A program made the position numbers and the translations under genes. Of a stretch of 44,718 nucleotides of DNA, positions 1 through 8,385 are shown one piece after another (within the stretch, counting starts at the first letter, position 1; every line of letters begins with the position of its first letter). The stretch spans positions 1 through 44,718 of the forward strand of contig JALONI010000013.1 of the NCBI GenBank assembly GCA_025455015.1, written 5' to 3'. The notes under the pieces are model-generated. The model saw only the letters and a program-made list of their open reading frames with translations. It did not search any database and was not told the DNA's origin. The stretch is from Cyclobacteriaceae bacterium. GTDB taxonomy: Bacteria > Bacteroidota > Bacteroidia > Cytophagales > Cyclobacteriaceae.

Positions 1-690
1 TGTTTATGACGGCTGCGGCTTTCGAAGCCGCGTCCTGTCCCCGAAACCAAACGTTGAACGAAGATAACACTTTGAACTTACACGTGAGCCCGCAGCTGGC
101 ATAAACATTTTGTTGTGCACTCGGGCGCGTCAACCGTTACTTTTTGTTTACGACTTGTCTCAAGTCGTCCGTAACGTTTTGTTGACGCGTTCGAGTCCGC
201 GTAAATGAATTTTGCTGTCGAAGCTGAGTCAAAGTCCACGTTACTAGTTTTTTCTCAAGTCGTCCAAGCTCTCCGCGGAACGAAAACTTGTCGAGTTACG
301 CTGAACTGTCCGCGTAACTGTTAAATTTCCTTGTTTTCGATTTTCTTAAATTTCCTTAATCAAACCGCAAAAAAAATCGCGCTGTCGCGCGATACTTCTT
401 TCTCCACTGGGCCGCAACGTTGTCAGCCGTGTCGTTAAAAAGTCGTTAGGTCAAAGTCGTCCAAGTTATCTGCGGAAACGAGTCGTTGTCGTTTGGCGGG
501 TGACTGTCTGCGGGACTTTTTAGCGCCTGGTGCACAACGTTTTGGCGCTTGGCGCAGTGGCGGATTTCGGAGCACTAAACTGTCAATACACCACAAAAGT
601 TGATGCGAGGTAGAATGTTCAATTAACCACGTCACCCGCCATTGAGCCAAACGCCTGTTACCTGCTGGCATCCTTGTCTTTTTGTCTGCT
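1..690. other. Gene-free stretch with degenerate repeats
   Basis: No convincing gene is seen. The stretch has many short related blocks. CTCAAGTCGTCC occurs at 169-180 and again near 254-265. A longer imperfect copy pair (TCGTCCAAG, 5-6 variable bases, TGCGGAA or CGCGGAA) lies near 258-280 and 456-476. GTTGTGCAC near 112-120 is matched by its reverse complement GTGCACAAC near 530-538. Variants of AACGTTTTG recur. One ORF on the minus strand (435-719) has no recognisable family features, and its C-terminal part is made of the repeat. I read this as decayed accessory DNA or a family of interspersed repeats. Confidence 0.5.
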
Positions 691-1464
691 TTATGGCTGT
701 AAAAATTCTGTGTCTCCATTCAGTTCTTCCTTTGTCCAAGTCAAATGATTTTTCAATTCATTGTCGCCAAATTGCTTAATTGTTATTGATTTTAATTTTG
801 TAAATCTAAAATTTTTAGAAATTCTCGTGTTTTGAAGGAAGTAGCTTCCTTGATAAAATTCCCCAAATTTTTTTATCTGGTCTTCAAGTTCTTTTGAATT
901 TGTCCTTATGATAAATGCTCTTGAGTCTGCAAAGCCTGGTTTACAGTTCAAAATGATTTCTCCACTGTCTGCAATCTCAGCATCAATAAAAATATTTCCA
1001 TAATAGTCTTTGTTTTGCCTGTCAACAATTGCGAAAATGAAGAAACCGATTGATAAAACTATTGCACCTAATTGAAATATCTTTTTCTGTCCGATGTTTT
1101 GCGTCAAATATGCTGTTGTTAGTGGAATAAGTGTCAAAAATGCAAGATAAGGCAAGAGTAAAACGGCTAATAAAACTGAATTTTGGAAATTAAATACCAA
1201 AAAATATCCTACTTCACTTATCAGCATAATTGAGTAAGTCAAAGCCGTTAAAAGTGTCAGAAAGTACCCAAGTCGGATATTAGCAATCACTAATATTGTC
1301 GATAGAACGAAAGTCGGATAAAGTAACAAAATCGGTATTGTGTAGTCACCGATACCATAGGCGAAAGTTGTCATGGTAATCGAGAAAGAACTCAAAAGTC
1401 CAACAATACTTATCAGTATGATTGCTAGTCTTATCTTCTTTATTTTTCTGGTCGTTTCTTTCAT
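691..1464 (-). CDS. Hypothetical multi-pass membrane protein
   Basis: This 257-residue protein is not recognised. After a basic N-terminus (MKETTRKIKKIRLAI) there are about five hydrophobic segments: roughly residues 10-35, 40-65, 67-90, 95-120 and 130-147. A soluble C-terminal domain of about 105 residues follows. Its orientation was not predicted. The ORF extends 30 codons further upstream, but that part lies in repeat-like DNA, so the ATG at 1462-1464 was chosen. The gene is clearly more AT-rich than everything downstream and is flanked by gene-free repeat-containing DNA, which suggests horizontal acquisition. No neighbour suggests a function. Confidence 0.6.
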   Translation of the reverse strand: MKETTRKIKKIRLAIILISIVGLLSSFSITMTTFAYGIGDYTIPILLLYPTFVLSTILVIANIRLGYFLTLLTALTYSIMLISEVGYFLVFNFQNSVLLAVLLLPYLAFLTLIPLTTAYLTQNIGQKKIFQLGAIVLSIGFFIFAIVDRQNKDYYGNIFIDAEIADSGEIILNCKPGFADSRAFIIRTNSKELEDQIKKFGEFYQGSYFLQNTRISKNFRFTKLKSITIKQFGDNELKNHLTWTKEELNGDTEFLQP

Positions 1465-1848
1465 TCGGTGTCGTTTTTTATGTTTGCAGGTAACGTTGGT
1501 ATATGCGTACCCGTTCGCATATCCCCCTATTGTAAAAATACAAAAGGTGCGCATATCCCCAAAACGGTACGGGATATGCGAACCTCATAAGTCCAGCCGA
1601 TTTAACGGACTAACAGCCGTATTAGGCCTGCACTGCGTAGCATGGGCATATGTTTATTCATTGGTATTGCCATTACCTCCGGCCCGGCCACGGTTGGCGG
1701 GGATTCTACGGGAAGAAAAGATTGAGTACTTTTAACAGGTGGAGCACCTGACCCGGGTGGCGAGAAGATCCGCCCCATTGCGCAACAGCAGGGCGGGCAT
1801 CTGACGCGGCCAGCAATAGATACTCAAAACAAAAGATCACGATACCGA
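1465..1848. other. Gene-free stretch with inverted repeats
   Basis: No gene can be supported between the membrane protein and the small protein at 1849. The first half holds a 13-base perfect inverted repeat with an extra partial copy of one arm. The second half holds a perfect 6-base inverted repeat CAGGTG-GAG-CACCTG (1736-1750). A plus-strand ORF running through it is antisense to the membrane gene and looks accidental. Confidence 0.5.
1513..1583. repeat. 13-base inverted repeat upstream of the membrane gene
   Basis: GTTCGCATATCCC at 1513-1525 is matched exactly by GGGATATGCGAAC at 1571-1583, with 45 bases between. A further partial direct copy of the left arm (GCGCATATCCCC) lies at about 1549-1560. 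A small stem TTGTA-AAAA-TACAA lies inside, near 1530-1543. It sits just upstream of the start of the minus-strand membrane gene, so it could be an operator, a folded recombination site or part of an interspersed repeat. The sequence does not decide between these. Confidence 0.5.
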
Positions 1849-2127
1849 ATGATGACGGAGAAAAAAGACCTCCACCAACTGACGGACGAAGCGTTATTGG
1901 TCGAGAAGAAGAAGCTGGCGAAATCCAAAGTCTGGTCCGCCCTGGCGATTGGTTTTTTGGCCGGAATCCTGATTTTCGGGGTTGTTTCCTGGGCCCTGTC
2001 GCCCAAGAGGCAGGTGGGATTCCTGATTCCCATGTCGATTCCCATTGTTCTCATCTACCGGCTTGTCAAAACCCCCAACCGGAGCAAGGAGTTGGAGGAC
2101 ATTTTGAAAAAACGCGGGCTTACGTGA
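1849..2127 (+). CDS. Small two-helix membrane protein, unknown function
   Basis: This 92-residue protein starts with an acidic and basic amphipathic stretch (about residues 1-27). Two hydrophobic helices follow (about 28-49 and 56-72), then a charged tail that ends in KKRGLT. The LTDEALLVEKKKL-type N-terminus and two-helix layout resemble small hypothetical membrane proteins that I associate with Bacteroidota; no function is known to me. The tandem ATG ATG at 1849-1854 leaves the exact start open by one codon. It stands alone, ahead of the convergent sugar-kinase gene. Confidence 0.65.
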   Translation: MMTEKKDLHQLTDEALLVEKKKLAKSKVWSALAIGFLAGILIFGVVSWALSPKRQVGFLIPMSIPIVLIYRLVKTPNRSKELEDILKKRGLT

Positions 2128-2198
2128 CATCCGGATGCTGAGCGCATGCGAGAATCCCCTGAACCAATGGGTACTCAGGAGACATTCTTACCGCCACG

Positions 2199-3233
2199 TC
2201 ACCAACTCACCTGCCGCTGCAACAAGCGCAACAGCGCAATTTGATAGGCCGCCCGCACCAGGTTTTGGTCGGCATAATGCGTGTGGAAGTAGGTATCGCC
2301 CTGCAGAAAATCAGTGGCAAACCGCAAGGCCATGATGTACGTCATAAAAAGGCCGGCCTTGGGCAGCAGCGATCGCTCCAGCGGGGTGAGCACATCACCC
2401 ATCTCCGACAAATAGCCGTGCAGTACGGCCTGGTAAAACGGCTGGCGCACGGAAATCAGCGTCACATCTTTTTCTTCTTCGCCCACCGGGCTCACATAAG
2501 TGCGTAGCATATCGCCCAGGTCATAGAAAAAATACCCGGGCATCAACGTGTCCAGGTCAATCGGGGCCAGCACCCGCGTGAGGGATTCGTCAAACAGCAC
2601 GTTGTTGATCTTGGTGTCGTTGTGGGTGATGCGCAGCGGCAAACCCTTTGCTACTGCCTGTTCATAGTCGGTGACCAGAAACGAAAACGAACGCAGTGCT
2701 TCCACTACCCTGTGGGCTTGTGCCACTCGCTCGTGCGAAGCCTGATGAAAGGCTTGTTCAAACTGGCCATACCGGAAGGCGAGGTCATGAAAGCGGGGGA
2801 TGGTTTCCTGAAAGTGCGCCACGTCCGCCTTGCGCAGATATTTTGTCAGTCGGCCGAAAGCCTGGGCCGCGGCAAACGCCTGGTGGGGCGTATCGGCCAC
2901 GTCTATCGTACGGCTTCCGTCCAGGAAGGGAAACAAGCGCCACCCTTGTGTGGCATCTTCATACGTAAGCCATTCGCCCTGTTGGTTGGGCAGCGGCACG
3001 AGGAGCGAGTAGGCAGGTGCGCTGCGCGACAGTAGCCTTTGGGCTGTGCGCAGATTGTGGTGAATGAGGTCAGGGTGTTGGAATACGCGGGTGTTGAATT
3101 GCTGCGCGATGTAGGCGCCCTGTCCGGTCACCAGTTTATAGGTGTGGTGAATGTGGCCCGACCCGATGGGTGTTGCGGCCAGCACGGGCGCCAGACCGTA
3201 ATGTGTTTGCCAAAAAGAATTGTCCGGCAACAC
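2199..3233 (-). CDS. Aminoglycoside-phosphotransferase-fold sugar kinase (NahK/AmgK-like)
   Basis: This 344-residue protein belongs to the APH/choline-kinase-like phosphotransferase family. The catalytic loop HNDTKINN is at residues 204-211 (H204, D206, N211). The metal-binding aspartate motif IDLDTL is at 225-230. Family members include anomeric hexosamine kinases (NahK, AmgK) as well as aminoglycoside and choline kinases. The gene starts one base after the stop of an NTP-transferase gene and lies beside a divergent sugar permease. This favours phosphorylation of a sugar at C1 for activation to a nucleotide sugar. Substrate identity (GlcNAc, MurNAc or another hexose) is inference from context. 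An antibiotic kinase role is unlikely. Confidence 0.8.
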   Translation of the reverse strand: MLPDNSFWQTHYGLAPVLAATPIGSGHIHHTYKLVTGQGAYIAQQFNTRVFQHPDLIHHNLRTAQRLLSRSAPAYSLLVPLPNQQGEWLTYEDATQGWRLFPFLDGSRTIDVADTPHQAFAAAQAFGRLTKYLRKADVAHFQETIPRFHDLAFRYGQFEQAFHQASHERVAQAHRVVEALRSFSFLVTDYEQAVAKGLPLRITHNDTKINNVLFDESLTRVLAPIDLDTLMPGYFFYDLGDMLRTYVSPVGEEEKDVTLISVRQPFYQAVLHGYLSEMGDVLTPLERSLLPKAGLFMTYIMALRFATDFLQGDTYFHTHYADQNLVRAAYQIALLRLLQRQVSW

Positions 3234-3234
3234 G

Positions 3235-4137
3235 CTATGCCCACAAGGCCAATGGATACTCGCCAGCGTCCACCAGGGCGCGTATCTTTTGTGTTACCTC
3301 TTCTTTGTCTTGTTGATAGGTGACGCCAAACCAGATCTTGCCACCATCAATCACTTTTACCTTGCCTTGGCGAGTCATGATCATGTCATTCACCAGCAAG
3401 GGTATATAAAACTCCGACTTGATGTTTTGGTACTGGTTCTTCAAAAATGCATCGAAGCTTTTGCGCGTCAACTCAAAGATGGAAGGCTGGAAGCCCCAGA
3501 AGTTCATGGAGGTGGGCGTGTCGGGGTTCAGTTCGATGTTCCCGTCCTTTTCGTGCGCAATGATTTTTCCGTTTTCGCGGCTGATATTCGTGCGTTCGAT
3601 CACTTCCTTCAGAAAGCCATCTGCGTCCGTTTGGCCGCATCCGCGCGATACGCTGCCGTAGTCGGACAACACGTTTTTCAACGTATAGCCCACCATGGCA
3701 TGATCGGCAGAGTGTTGGAAAAATTGCGCCAGCGATTGGAATGCTTCACGCCCGTAAAAGTCATCGGCATTGATGACGGCAAACGGTTCATGGATGGCCT
3801 TTTCGGCACACAGCATGGCATGGCCCGTGCCCCAGGGTTTGGTGCGCTCCGGGTTTTGGTAGGGGGTGGGGATGAGGGTATTCAACGCCTGTATCACAAA
3901 CGACACTTCGGCTTTGCCGCGCAGTTTGGGTTCAAACCGGTCTTTCACAATTTGTAGTATCTCCTCGCGCACAATAAACACGACCTTTGTGAATCCGGCC
4001 CGCACGGCATCGTACAGCGAGTAGTCCATGATCGTCTCCCCGGAAGGGCCAAAGCCATCGATTTGTTTGATGCCGCCATAGCGGCTGCCCATGCCCGCGG
4101 CCAGTACCAGCAGCGTCATATTTTTTGGTTTCGTCAT
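3235..4137 (-). CDS. Sugar-1-phosphate nucleotidyltransferase
   Basis: This 300-residue protein starts with the nucleotidyltransferase signature LVLAAGMGSRYGG (about residues 10-22), followed by KQ, the NTP-binding loop of this family. GTGHAMLCA and NADDFYG further in fit the metal and sugar-phosphate site. It is longer than MurU-type enzymes (about 220 residues) and nearer in size to glucose-1-phosphate uridylyltransferase-like proteins. It is the first gene of a two-gene minus-strand operon; the sugar kinase follows with a single spacer base. The likely role is to join the kinase product to UTP or another NTP. The nucleotide and the sugar are not decided by sequence. Its start lies 54 bases from the start of the divergent permease gene, so the two promoters share this gap. 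Confidence 0.8.
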   Translation of the reverse strand: MTKPKNMTLLVLAAGMGSRYGGIKQIDGFGPSGETIMDYSLYDAVRAGFTKVVFIVREEILQIVKDRFEPKLRGKAEVSFVIQALNTLIPTPYQNPERTKPWGTGHAMLCAEKAIHEPFAVINADDFYGREAFQSLAQFFQHSADHAMVGYTLKNVLSDYGSVSRGCGQTDADGFLKEVIERTNISRENGKIIAHEKDGNIELNPDTPTSMNFWGFQPSIFELTRKSFDAFLKNQYQNIKSEFYIPLLVNDMIMTRQGKVKVIDGGKIWFGVTYQQDKEEVTQKIRALVDAGEYPLALWA

Positions 4138-4191
4138 GTGGGGTGATCGGTTTTGCCTACTTTAGCGAATCACAGCACGAAAGTAAAACCT

Positions 4192-5457
4192 ATGCCGCAA
4201 TCGACCAACCGCTATACCTATTCCATCGTCATTATTGGCATTTTGTTTTTCATTTTTGGATTTGTCACGTGGCTCAACGGCACGCTCATCCCGTTTTTGA
4301 AGTTGGCATGCGATTTACAAACTGATGCGCAGGCGTTGCTGGTCACGTTTGCCTTTTACATGGCGTATTTCTTTCTGGCCATTCCCTCGTCTCACATTTT
4401 GCAGGCCACTGGTTTCAAAAAGGGAATGGCGTTGGGCCTGGTGGTGATGGCCGCGGGCGCTTTGCTGTTTGTGCCGGCCGCCCACACACGCAGTTTTTAT
4501 CTTTTCCTCACGGGCTTGTTTATTCAGGGTATGGGCTTGTCTTTGTTGCAAACGGCCTCCAATCCCTACATCTCCATCATTGGCCCGCTGGAGTCGGCCG
4601 CGAAGCGTATTTCCATCATGGGCATTTGCAATAAGGTGGCAGGTGCGCTCAGCCCGCTGATTTTAAGTGCGGTGGTGCTGAGCGGGGCCACCGATGTGGA
4701 AGCACAACTGGCCCAGGCCACGGAGGCGGCCGTACGCACGCACCTGTTGGATGCGCTGGCCCAGCGTGTGGTGGTTCCTTATGTGGTGATGGCGCTGGTG
4801 TTACTGTTGCTCTCGCTCATGATCTGGTTTTCATCGTTGCCGGAGATTGACATGGAAGAAGAGGTATCCGGGGAGTCACCCAAAACCAGCGTGTTTCAGT
4901 TCCCTCATCTGCTGTTGGGCGCCTTGTGTATTTTTGTGTATGTCGGTGCCGAGGTCATGGCCGGTGATGTGATTGGCACGTATGGCAAATCGCTGGGCAT
5001 GAGTTTGGATGAAACCAAGAATTTTACTTCGTACACGCTGTGGGCTATGGTAGTGGGGTATGTGTTCGGCATCTTGACCATCCCCAAATACATCCGGCAA
5101 CATCGGGCTCTTTTGTATTCGGCCCTTACGGGGATTGTTTTTTCTACGCTGGCGTATGTGACCACGGGCTATGCGAGCATCTTGTTTATTGCGTTGTTGG
5201 GGTTGGCCAACGCGCTGATGTGGCCTGCTATTTTTCCGTTAGCGATTGACGGCCTGGGCACGTTTACCAAAATCGGCTCGGCCTTGCTGATCATGGGCAT
5301 AGCAGGTGGGGCGATTGTCCCGCAAGTGTATGGCTATTTGGTGTCGCAGGATGGGCCGGCATTAAATGCGCCCGCTGCCTTCTTTGCCTGCGTGGTGCCG
5401 TGTTACGTGTTCATTTTATACTATGCGTGGCGTGGACACCGGGTGGGGCGTTCGTAG
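4192..5457 (+). CDS. Sugar:proton symporter, FucP/NagP-like MFS family
   Basis: This 421-residue MFS permease has about 12 hydrophobic segments. It carries the FucP-type N-terminal helix with GFVTWLNGTLIPFLK (about residues 23-37), the pattern of fucose/glucose/galactose:H+ symporters. In Bacteroidota this family includes the GlcNAc permease NagP. The ATG at 4192 begins MPQSTNRYTYS. A longer frame opens with TTG at 4153 but would run over a -7-like box TACTTTAG at 4158-4165, so the shorter start is preferred. It is divergent from the kinase/nucleotidyltransferase pair, so it probably imports the sugar that they activate. Specificity is inferred only. Confidence 0.85.
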   Translation: MPQSTNRYTYSIVIIGILFFIFGFVTWLNGTLIPFLKLACDLQTDAQALLVTFAFYMAYFFLAIPSSHILQATGFKKGMALGLVVMAAGALLFVPAAHTRSFYLFLTGLFIQGMGLSLLQTASNPYISIIGPLESAAKRISIMGICNKVAGALSPLILSAVVLSGATDVEAQLAQATEAAVRTHLLDALAQRVVVPYVVMALVLLLLSLMIWFSSLPEIDMEEEVSGESPKTSVFQFPHLLLGALCIFVYVGAEVMAGDVIGTYGKSLGMSLDETKNFTSYTLWAMVVGYVFGILTIPKYIRQHRALLYSALTGIVFSTLAYVTTGYASILFIALLGLANALMWPAIFPLAIDGLGTFTKIGSALLIMGIAGGAIVPQVYGYLVSQDGPALNAPAAFFACVVPCYVFILYYAWRGHRVGRS

Positions 5458-5463
5458 CGAAAG

Positions 5464-6429
5464 TCAGCGATACCGCTTTTCGATTGTATTTTTCAACAGA
5501 GTAAACCGCTCGTTCCAATCTCCTTGAATCAAGTGATAGGGGATGCTGCGCAGCACCAATTCATGTTTGAAAACATCAAACATCTCCACTCTTCGTTCGC
5601 CCAGATCGCGCAGGCCATCGGCTACCCACGCTACATCAGGGTACAACAAAAAATACTGATCATACCGCATTTCTTTTTCCAGTTCGTATAACACGGGCGG
5701 CACCACACCCAGGTAATGGTTGCTATAAATCTGAGTGGTAATTACATCGGTGTCGCAAAACAAAAATTTATTGGCACGCTGTCGCAGATCGTTCACCCGC
5801 TGTGTTTGTGCCCGTCCGATTTTGATGATGTCGTCAACCGTAAAGCTGTTGGAGGTCACGATCTCCCGCGCCACTTCCGGAACAAACACAGTTTGATATT
5901 CTTCGGCCAATTGTTTTGACAAGGTAGACTTTCCGGTGCTCTCCGGGCCGTACAGGCAAATCAACTTGACAAAGTAAGGCCGCACCACTTCCGGTATAAA
6001 CGCCCAGTGGCGAAAGGGCGCTTCGCGTATCTGCGTGGCCGACACAGGCGTACGGGCACGGGCCATGTCATACAACACGTGCCGGGCGCCCAAATGCCTC
6101 GCCAGGGGTTCGCCATAGGCTTCGCTGCTGACCACCACGCTTACTTGCGGATAACGTCTTGAAAGGAAGTCGGCCCAGATTTTTGTGCGCGGTACGAGCG
6201 GCAGGGCGGGGTTGTCAAACGTATCTTCCACTCGCGCCACCACAATGTTGGCGCGCCCCTCGAACAACTGCTGCAACCAGCGAAACCGAAGATCGCCCGG
6301 GATGGGATCCGTGGGCGTATCGCTCATCGACACGATCACCTCATCGGCTTGCTGTGCGGCAAACTCAATGAGGCTGATGTGGCCCCGATGCACAGGCATA
6401 AACTTGCCAATGACGAGCGCCCGTGTCAT
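5464..6429 (-). CDS. nadR: NadR-like NMN adenylyltransferase / nicotinamide riboside kinase
   Basis: This 321-residue bifunctional enzyme has an N-terminal nucleotidyltransferase domain with GKFMPVHRGH (residues 8-17). The C-terminal kinase domain has the P-loop GPESTGKST (161-169). It has no N-terminal DNA-binding domain, unlike enterobacterial NadR, so it is an enzyme and not a repressor. It converts nicotinamide riboside to NMN and NMN to NAD. Its ATG overlaps the stop of pnuC in an ATGA (6426-6429), so the two are co-translated. A 23-codon upstream extension of the frame lies inside pnuC and was rejected. Confidence 0.92.
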   Translation of the reverse strand: MTRALVIGKFMPVHRGHISLIEFAAQQADEVIVSMSDTPTDPIPGDLRFRWLQQLFEGRANIVVARVEDTFDNPALPLVPRTKIWADFLSRRYPQVSVVVSSEAYGEPLARHLGARHVLYDMARARTPVSATQIREAPFRHWAFIPEVVRPYFVKLICLYGPESTGKSTLSKQLAEEYQTVFVPEVAREIVTSNSFTVDDIIKIGRAQTQRVNDLRQRANKFLFCDTDVITTQIYSNHYLGVVPPVLYELEKEMRYDQYFLLYPDVAWVADGLRDLGERRVEMFDVFKHELVLRSIPYHLIQGDWNERFTLLKNTIEKRYR

Positions 6430-7091
6430 GCGGTGGGGCGGCTGTAGCCGCGGTATTCGCGCAGCCAGTGAAAAAAGCCAAACGCAGCAATCAGACAAAA
6501 TACCAAATACATCAAACTGTAGAACTTAATGTCGCGGATAAAGTAAACATATGTGGCGATGACATCTACGGCAATCCATACCCACCAGCATTCCATGCGT
6601 TTTTGAATCATCAAAAAGGTGGCCGCCACACTCAGGATGGTGATGGTGGAATCCAGATAAGGCGCAGCGCTGGGTTGGGAGAAAACCGATGGCAGCCAGT
6701 GGTGAAGCTGCTGGGCAAACAGCGCAAGGGCAACAATGCCCGCGGCACACGTAGCGGCATACAAGAGCGCTTCGCGCGGGGGCGTGTGACTGATTTTCAG
6801 TTCGCGCTTGCGGTCTTCTTCTTCCCTGGCGGGATGCGTCCACCGCCACCACCCCATAAGATTGGTGACAAAAAAGAATACTTGCAGAAGCATATCGGGA
6901 TACAGTTGCACCTGATAAAAAAGAAAGAACGACAGCACCACGTTGGCGATGCCCACGGGCCAGCTCCATACATTGGCCAATGACGAAAGCACCACCGCCA
7001 CAATGCCGGTAACGAGCCCAAAAAACTCCAGATAGGAGAGGGGATAACCCAAAACGGTGAAAAAAGGGGTGTTGATGTCGAAAAAATGCAC
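6426..7091 (-). CDS. pnuC: Nicotinamide riboside transporter PnuC
   Basis: This 221-residue membrane protein of the PnuC family has about seven hydrophobic segments. It carries the family tryptophan-rich motif NLMGWWRW near residues 77-84 and a second aromatic-rich segment MECWWVWIAVDV near 164-175. PnuC proteins pass nicotinamide riboside by facilitated diffusion, and trapping depends on the kinase. Here that kinase is nadR, overlapping by 4 bases. Related PnuT proteins move thiamine, but the NadR partner makes nicotinamide riboside the better call. I see no THI-box riboswitch upstream. Confidence 0.92.
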   Translation of the reverse strand: MHFFDINTPFFTVLGYPLSYLEFFGLVTGIVAVVLSSLANVWSWPVGIANVVLSFFLFYQVQLYPDMLLQVFFFVTNLMGWWRWTHPAREEEDRKRELKISHTPPREALLYAATCAAGIVALALFAQQLHHWLPSVFSQPSAAPYLDSTITILSVAATFLMIQKRMECWWVWIAVDVIATYVYFIRDIKFYSLMYLVFCLIAAFGFFHWLREYRGYSRPTA

Positions 7092-7132
7092 GGTGTAAGT
7101 ATATGATTTACAATTTGATAAGCGTTTTTATG

Positions 7133-7140
7133 TATTTTTG
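7133..7140 (+). promoter_or_regulatory. -7 promoter element TATTTTTG before DUF4143 gene
   Basis: TATTTTTG fits the Bacteroidota -7 consensus TAnnTTTG exactly and stands 21 bases before the ATG at 7162. A TTTG lies at 7114-7117, but with 15 rather than 19 bases between, so the -33 part is weak. Confidence 0.55.
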
Positions 7141-7156
7141 GGAATCCAATTCCCAA
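7138..7156. promoter_or_regulatory. Perfect inverted repeat, probable operator or leader hairpin
   Basis: TTGGGAAT at 7138-7145, a 3-base spacer CCA, and ATTCCCAA at 7149-7156 form a perfect 8-base inverted repeat. The left arm overlaps the last three bases of the -7 element, and the right arm ends 5 bases before the start codon. Such a placement fits a repressor operator or a hairpin masking the start codon. The regulator is unknown. Confidence 0.55.
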
Positions 7157-7161
7157 TCTGC

Positions 7162-8325
7162 ATGGTTTTGCGTGAAGCCGAAAATACGTTGAAAAAGCTA
7201 GCTCAGCAATTTCGGGCGGTGGCCTTGGTGGGACCGCGCCAATGCGGCAAATCTACACTGGCCAAAGCGGTTTTTCCCGATCGCCCTTATGTATCGCTCG
7301 AAAACCCGGAAGTACGACAACGTGCTCTGGACGACCCGAAAGGCTTTTTACATTCCTTTCCGCATGGAGCCGTGGTAGATGAGGCGCATCGGGTGCCGGA
7401 GTTGTTCAACTATTTGCAACAATTGCTTGACGAAACGCGCGAGCGCGGTCTGTTTATCCTCACGGGCTCCAACAATTTTTTGATGCTGGAGAAAATTACC
7501 CAAAGCCTGGCAGGTCGTATTGGCTATCTGGACCTAACCCCTTTCTCGCTGCGCGAACTGTTTTCCATTCCCAAGTACCCTCAAACCAGCAACGAGGTGT
7601 TGTGGAGAGGTGGCTATCCGGCCGTCACCTTTGAGAAGGTCGATCCTCATCTTTGGTTTCCCTCCTACGTGCGTACGTATGTGGAACGCGATGTTCGCCA
7701 GATAAAAAACATTACCGACCTCACGGCCTTTCAGCGCCTGTTGTTTTTGTGTGCCGGCCGTGTAGGGCAGCAGCTCAACTTGAGCAACGTGGCCATCGAG
7801 TGTGGTGTCGATCACAAAACCGTTCGTTCGTGGATGTCGGTGTTGCAGGCCAGCTATGTCATCTACCTGTTGCCACCGTTCTATCAGAATTTTTCCAAGC
7901 GGGTAGTAAAATCTCCTAAACTGTATTTTTATGATACGGGGTTGGTTTGCTACTTGTTAGGAATAGAATCTCCTAGGGCGTTGTCGTCTCATGCCGCGCG
8001 GGGCGCCATCTTTGAAAATATGATCATCACCGAGGTGTTAAAGTCGCGACTGAATGCAGCCCTCCGAAGCGATTTGTATTTTTGGAGAGATGCCAGTGGA
8101 CACGAAATCGACTTGGTGGTGGATCGCGGTCAGCGACTCTGGGCGTTTGAAATTAAGTCCGGAATGACTTTTCAAAAAGATCAGATCAAAGGGCTTCGGT
8201 ACTGGCATAAAACCACGGGCCATCGCGAAGGCGCTGTCATCTATGGAGGCGATGAATCCTATTCAACCCCCGAAGCACGCATCATCGGTTGGCGAGAGGC
8301 AGTGAATTTTATGGAGTCGCTGTAG
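7162..8325 (+). CDS. AAA ATPase with DUF4143 nuclease-like C-terminal domain
   Basis: This 387-residue protein has a Walker A GPRQCGKST at residues 24-32 and a Walker B VVDEAH at 71-76. The segment LTGSNN and the arginine-containing SLAGRIGYL are typical of the AAA_14 domain. The C-terminal DUF4143 domain ends in a restriction-endonuclease-like D...ExK pattern: HEIDLVVDRG followed by FEIKSG. The family is widespread, often duplicated and mobile-looking, and its cellular role is not settled. The ATG at 7162 was preferred over the TTG at 7138, which falls in the promoter and inverted repeat. A distant second member lies at 13567-14736. Confidence 0.88.
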   Translation: MVLREAENTLKKLAQQFRAVALVGPRQCGKSTLAKAVFPDRPYVSLENPEVRQRALDDPKGFLHSFPHGAVVDEAHRVPELFNYLQQLLDETRERGLFILTGSNNFLMLEKITQSLAGRIGYLDLTPFSLRELFSIPKYPQTSNEVLWRGGYPAVTFEKVDPHLWFPSYVRTYVERDVRQIKNITDLTAFQRLLFLCAGRVGQQLNLSNVAIECGVDHKTVRSWMSVLQASYVIYLLPPFYQNFSKRVVKSPKLYFYDTGLVCYLLGIESPRALSSHAARGAIFENMIITEVLKSRLNAALRSDLYFWRDASGHEIDLVVDRGQRLWAFEIKSGMTFQKDQIKGLRYWHKTTGHREGAVIYGGDESYSTPEARIIGWREAVNFMESL

Positions 8326-8385
8326 TCGTTAGTTTGCCCGCGTACACTTTATCGTTTCCTGCGTGACCGATTTGACAGTCTGACT

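Noticed and set aside
435-719. 94-residue minus-strand ORF
   Set aside because: No family pattern, overlaps the end of the membrane gene, and its last part is made of a repeated DNA block; probably not coding.
1600-1640. Possible integron attC core sites
   Set aside because: The bases near GTTAGTC do not fit RYYYAAC/GTTRRRY, and no integrase gene is present.
1373-1735. 120-residue plus-strand ORF
   Set aside because: Antisense to the membrane gene at its start and then crosses the inverted repeat; no protein-like pattern.
2241-3323. Several plus-strand ORFs opposite the sugar kinase
   Set aside because: Shadow frames of the clearly coding minus-strand genes.
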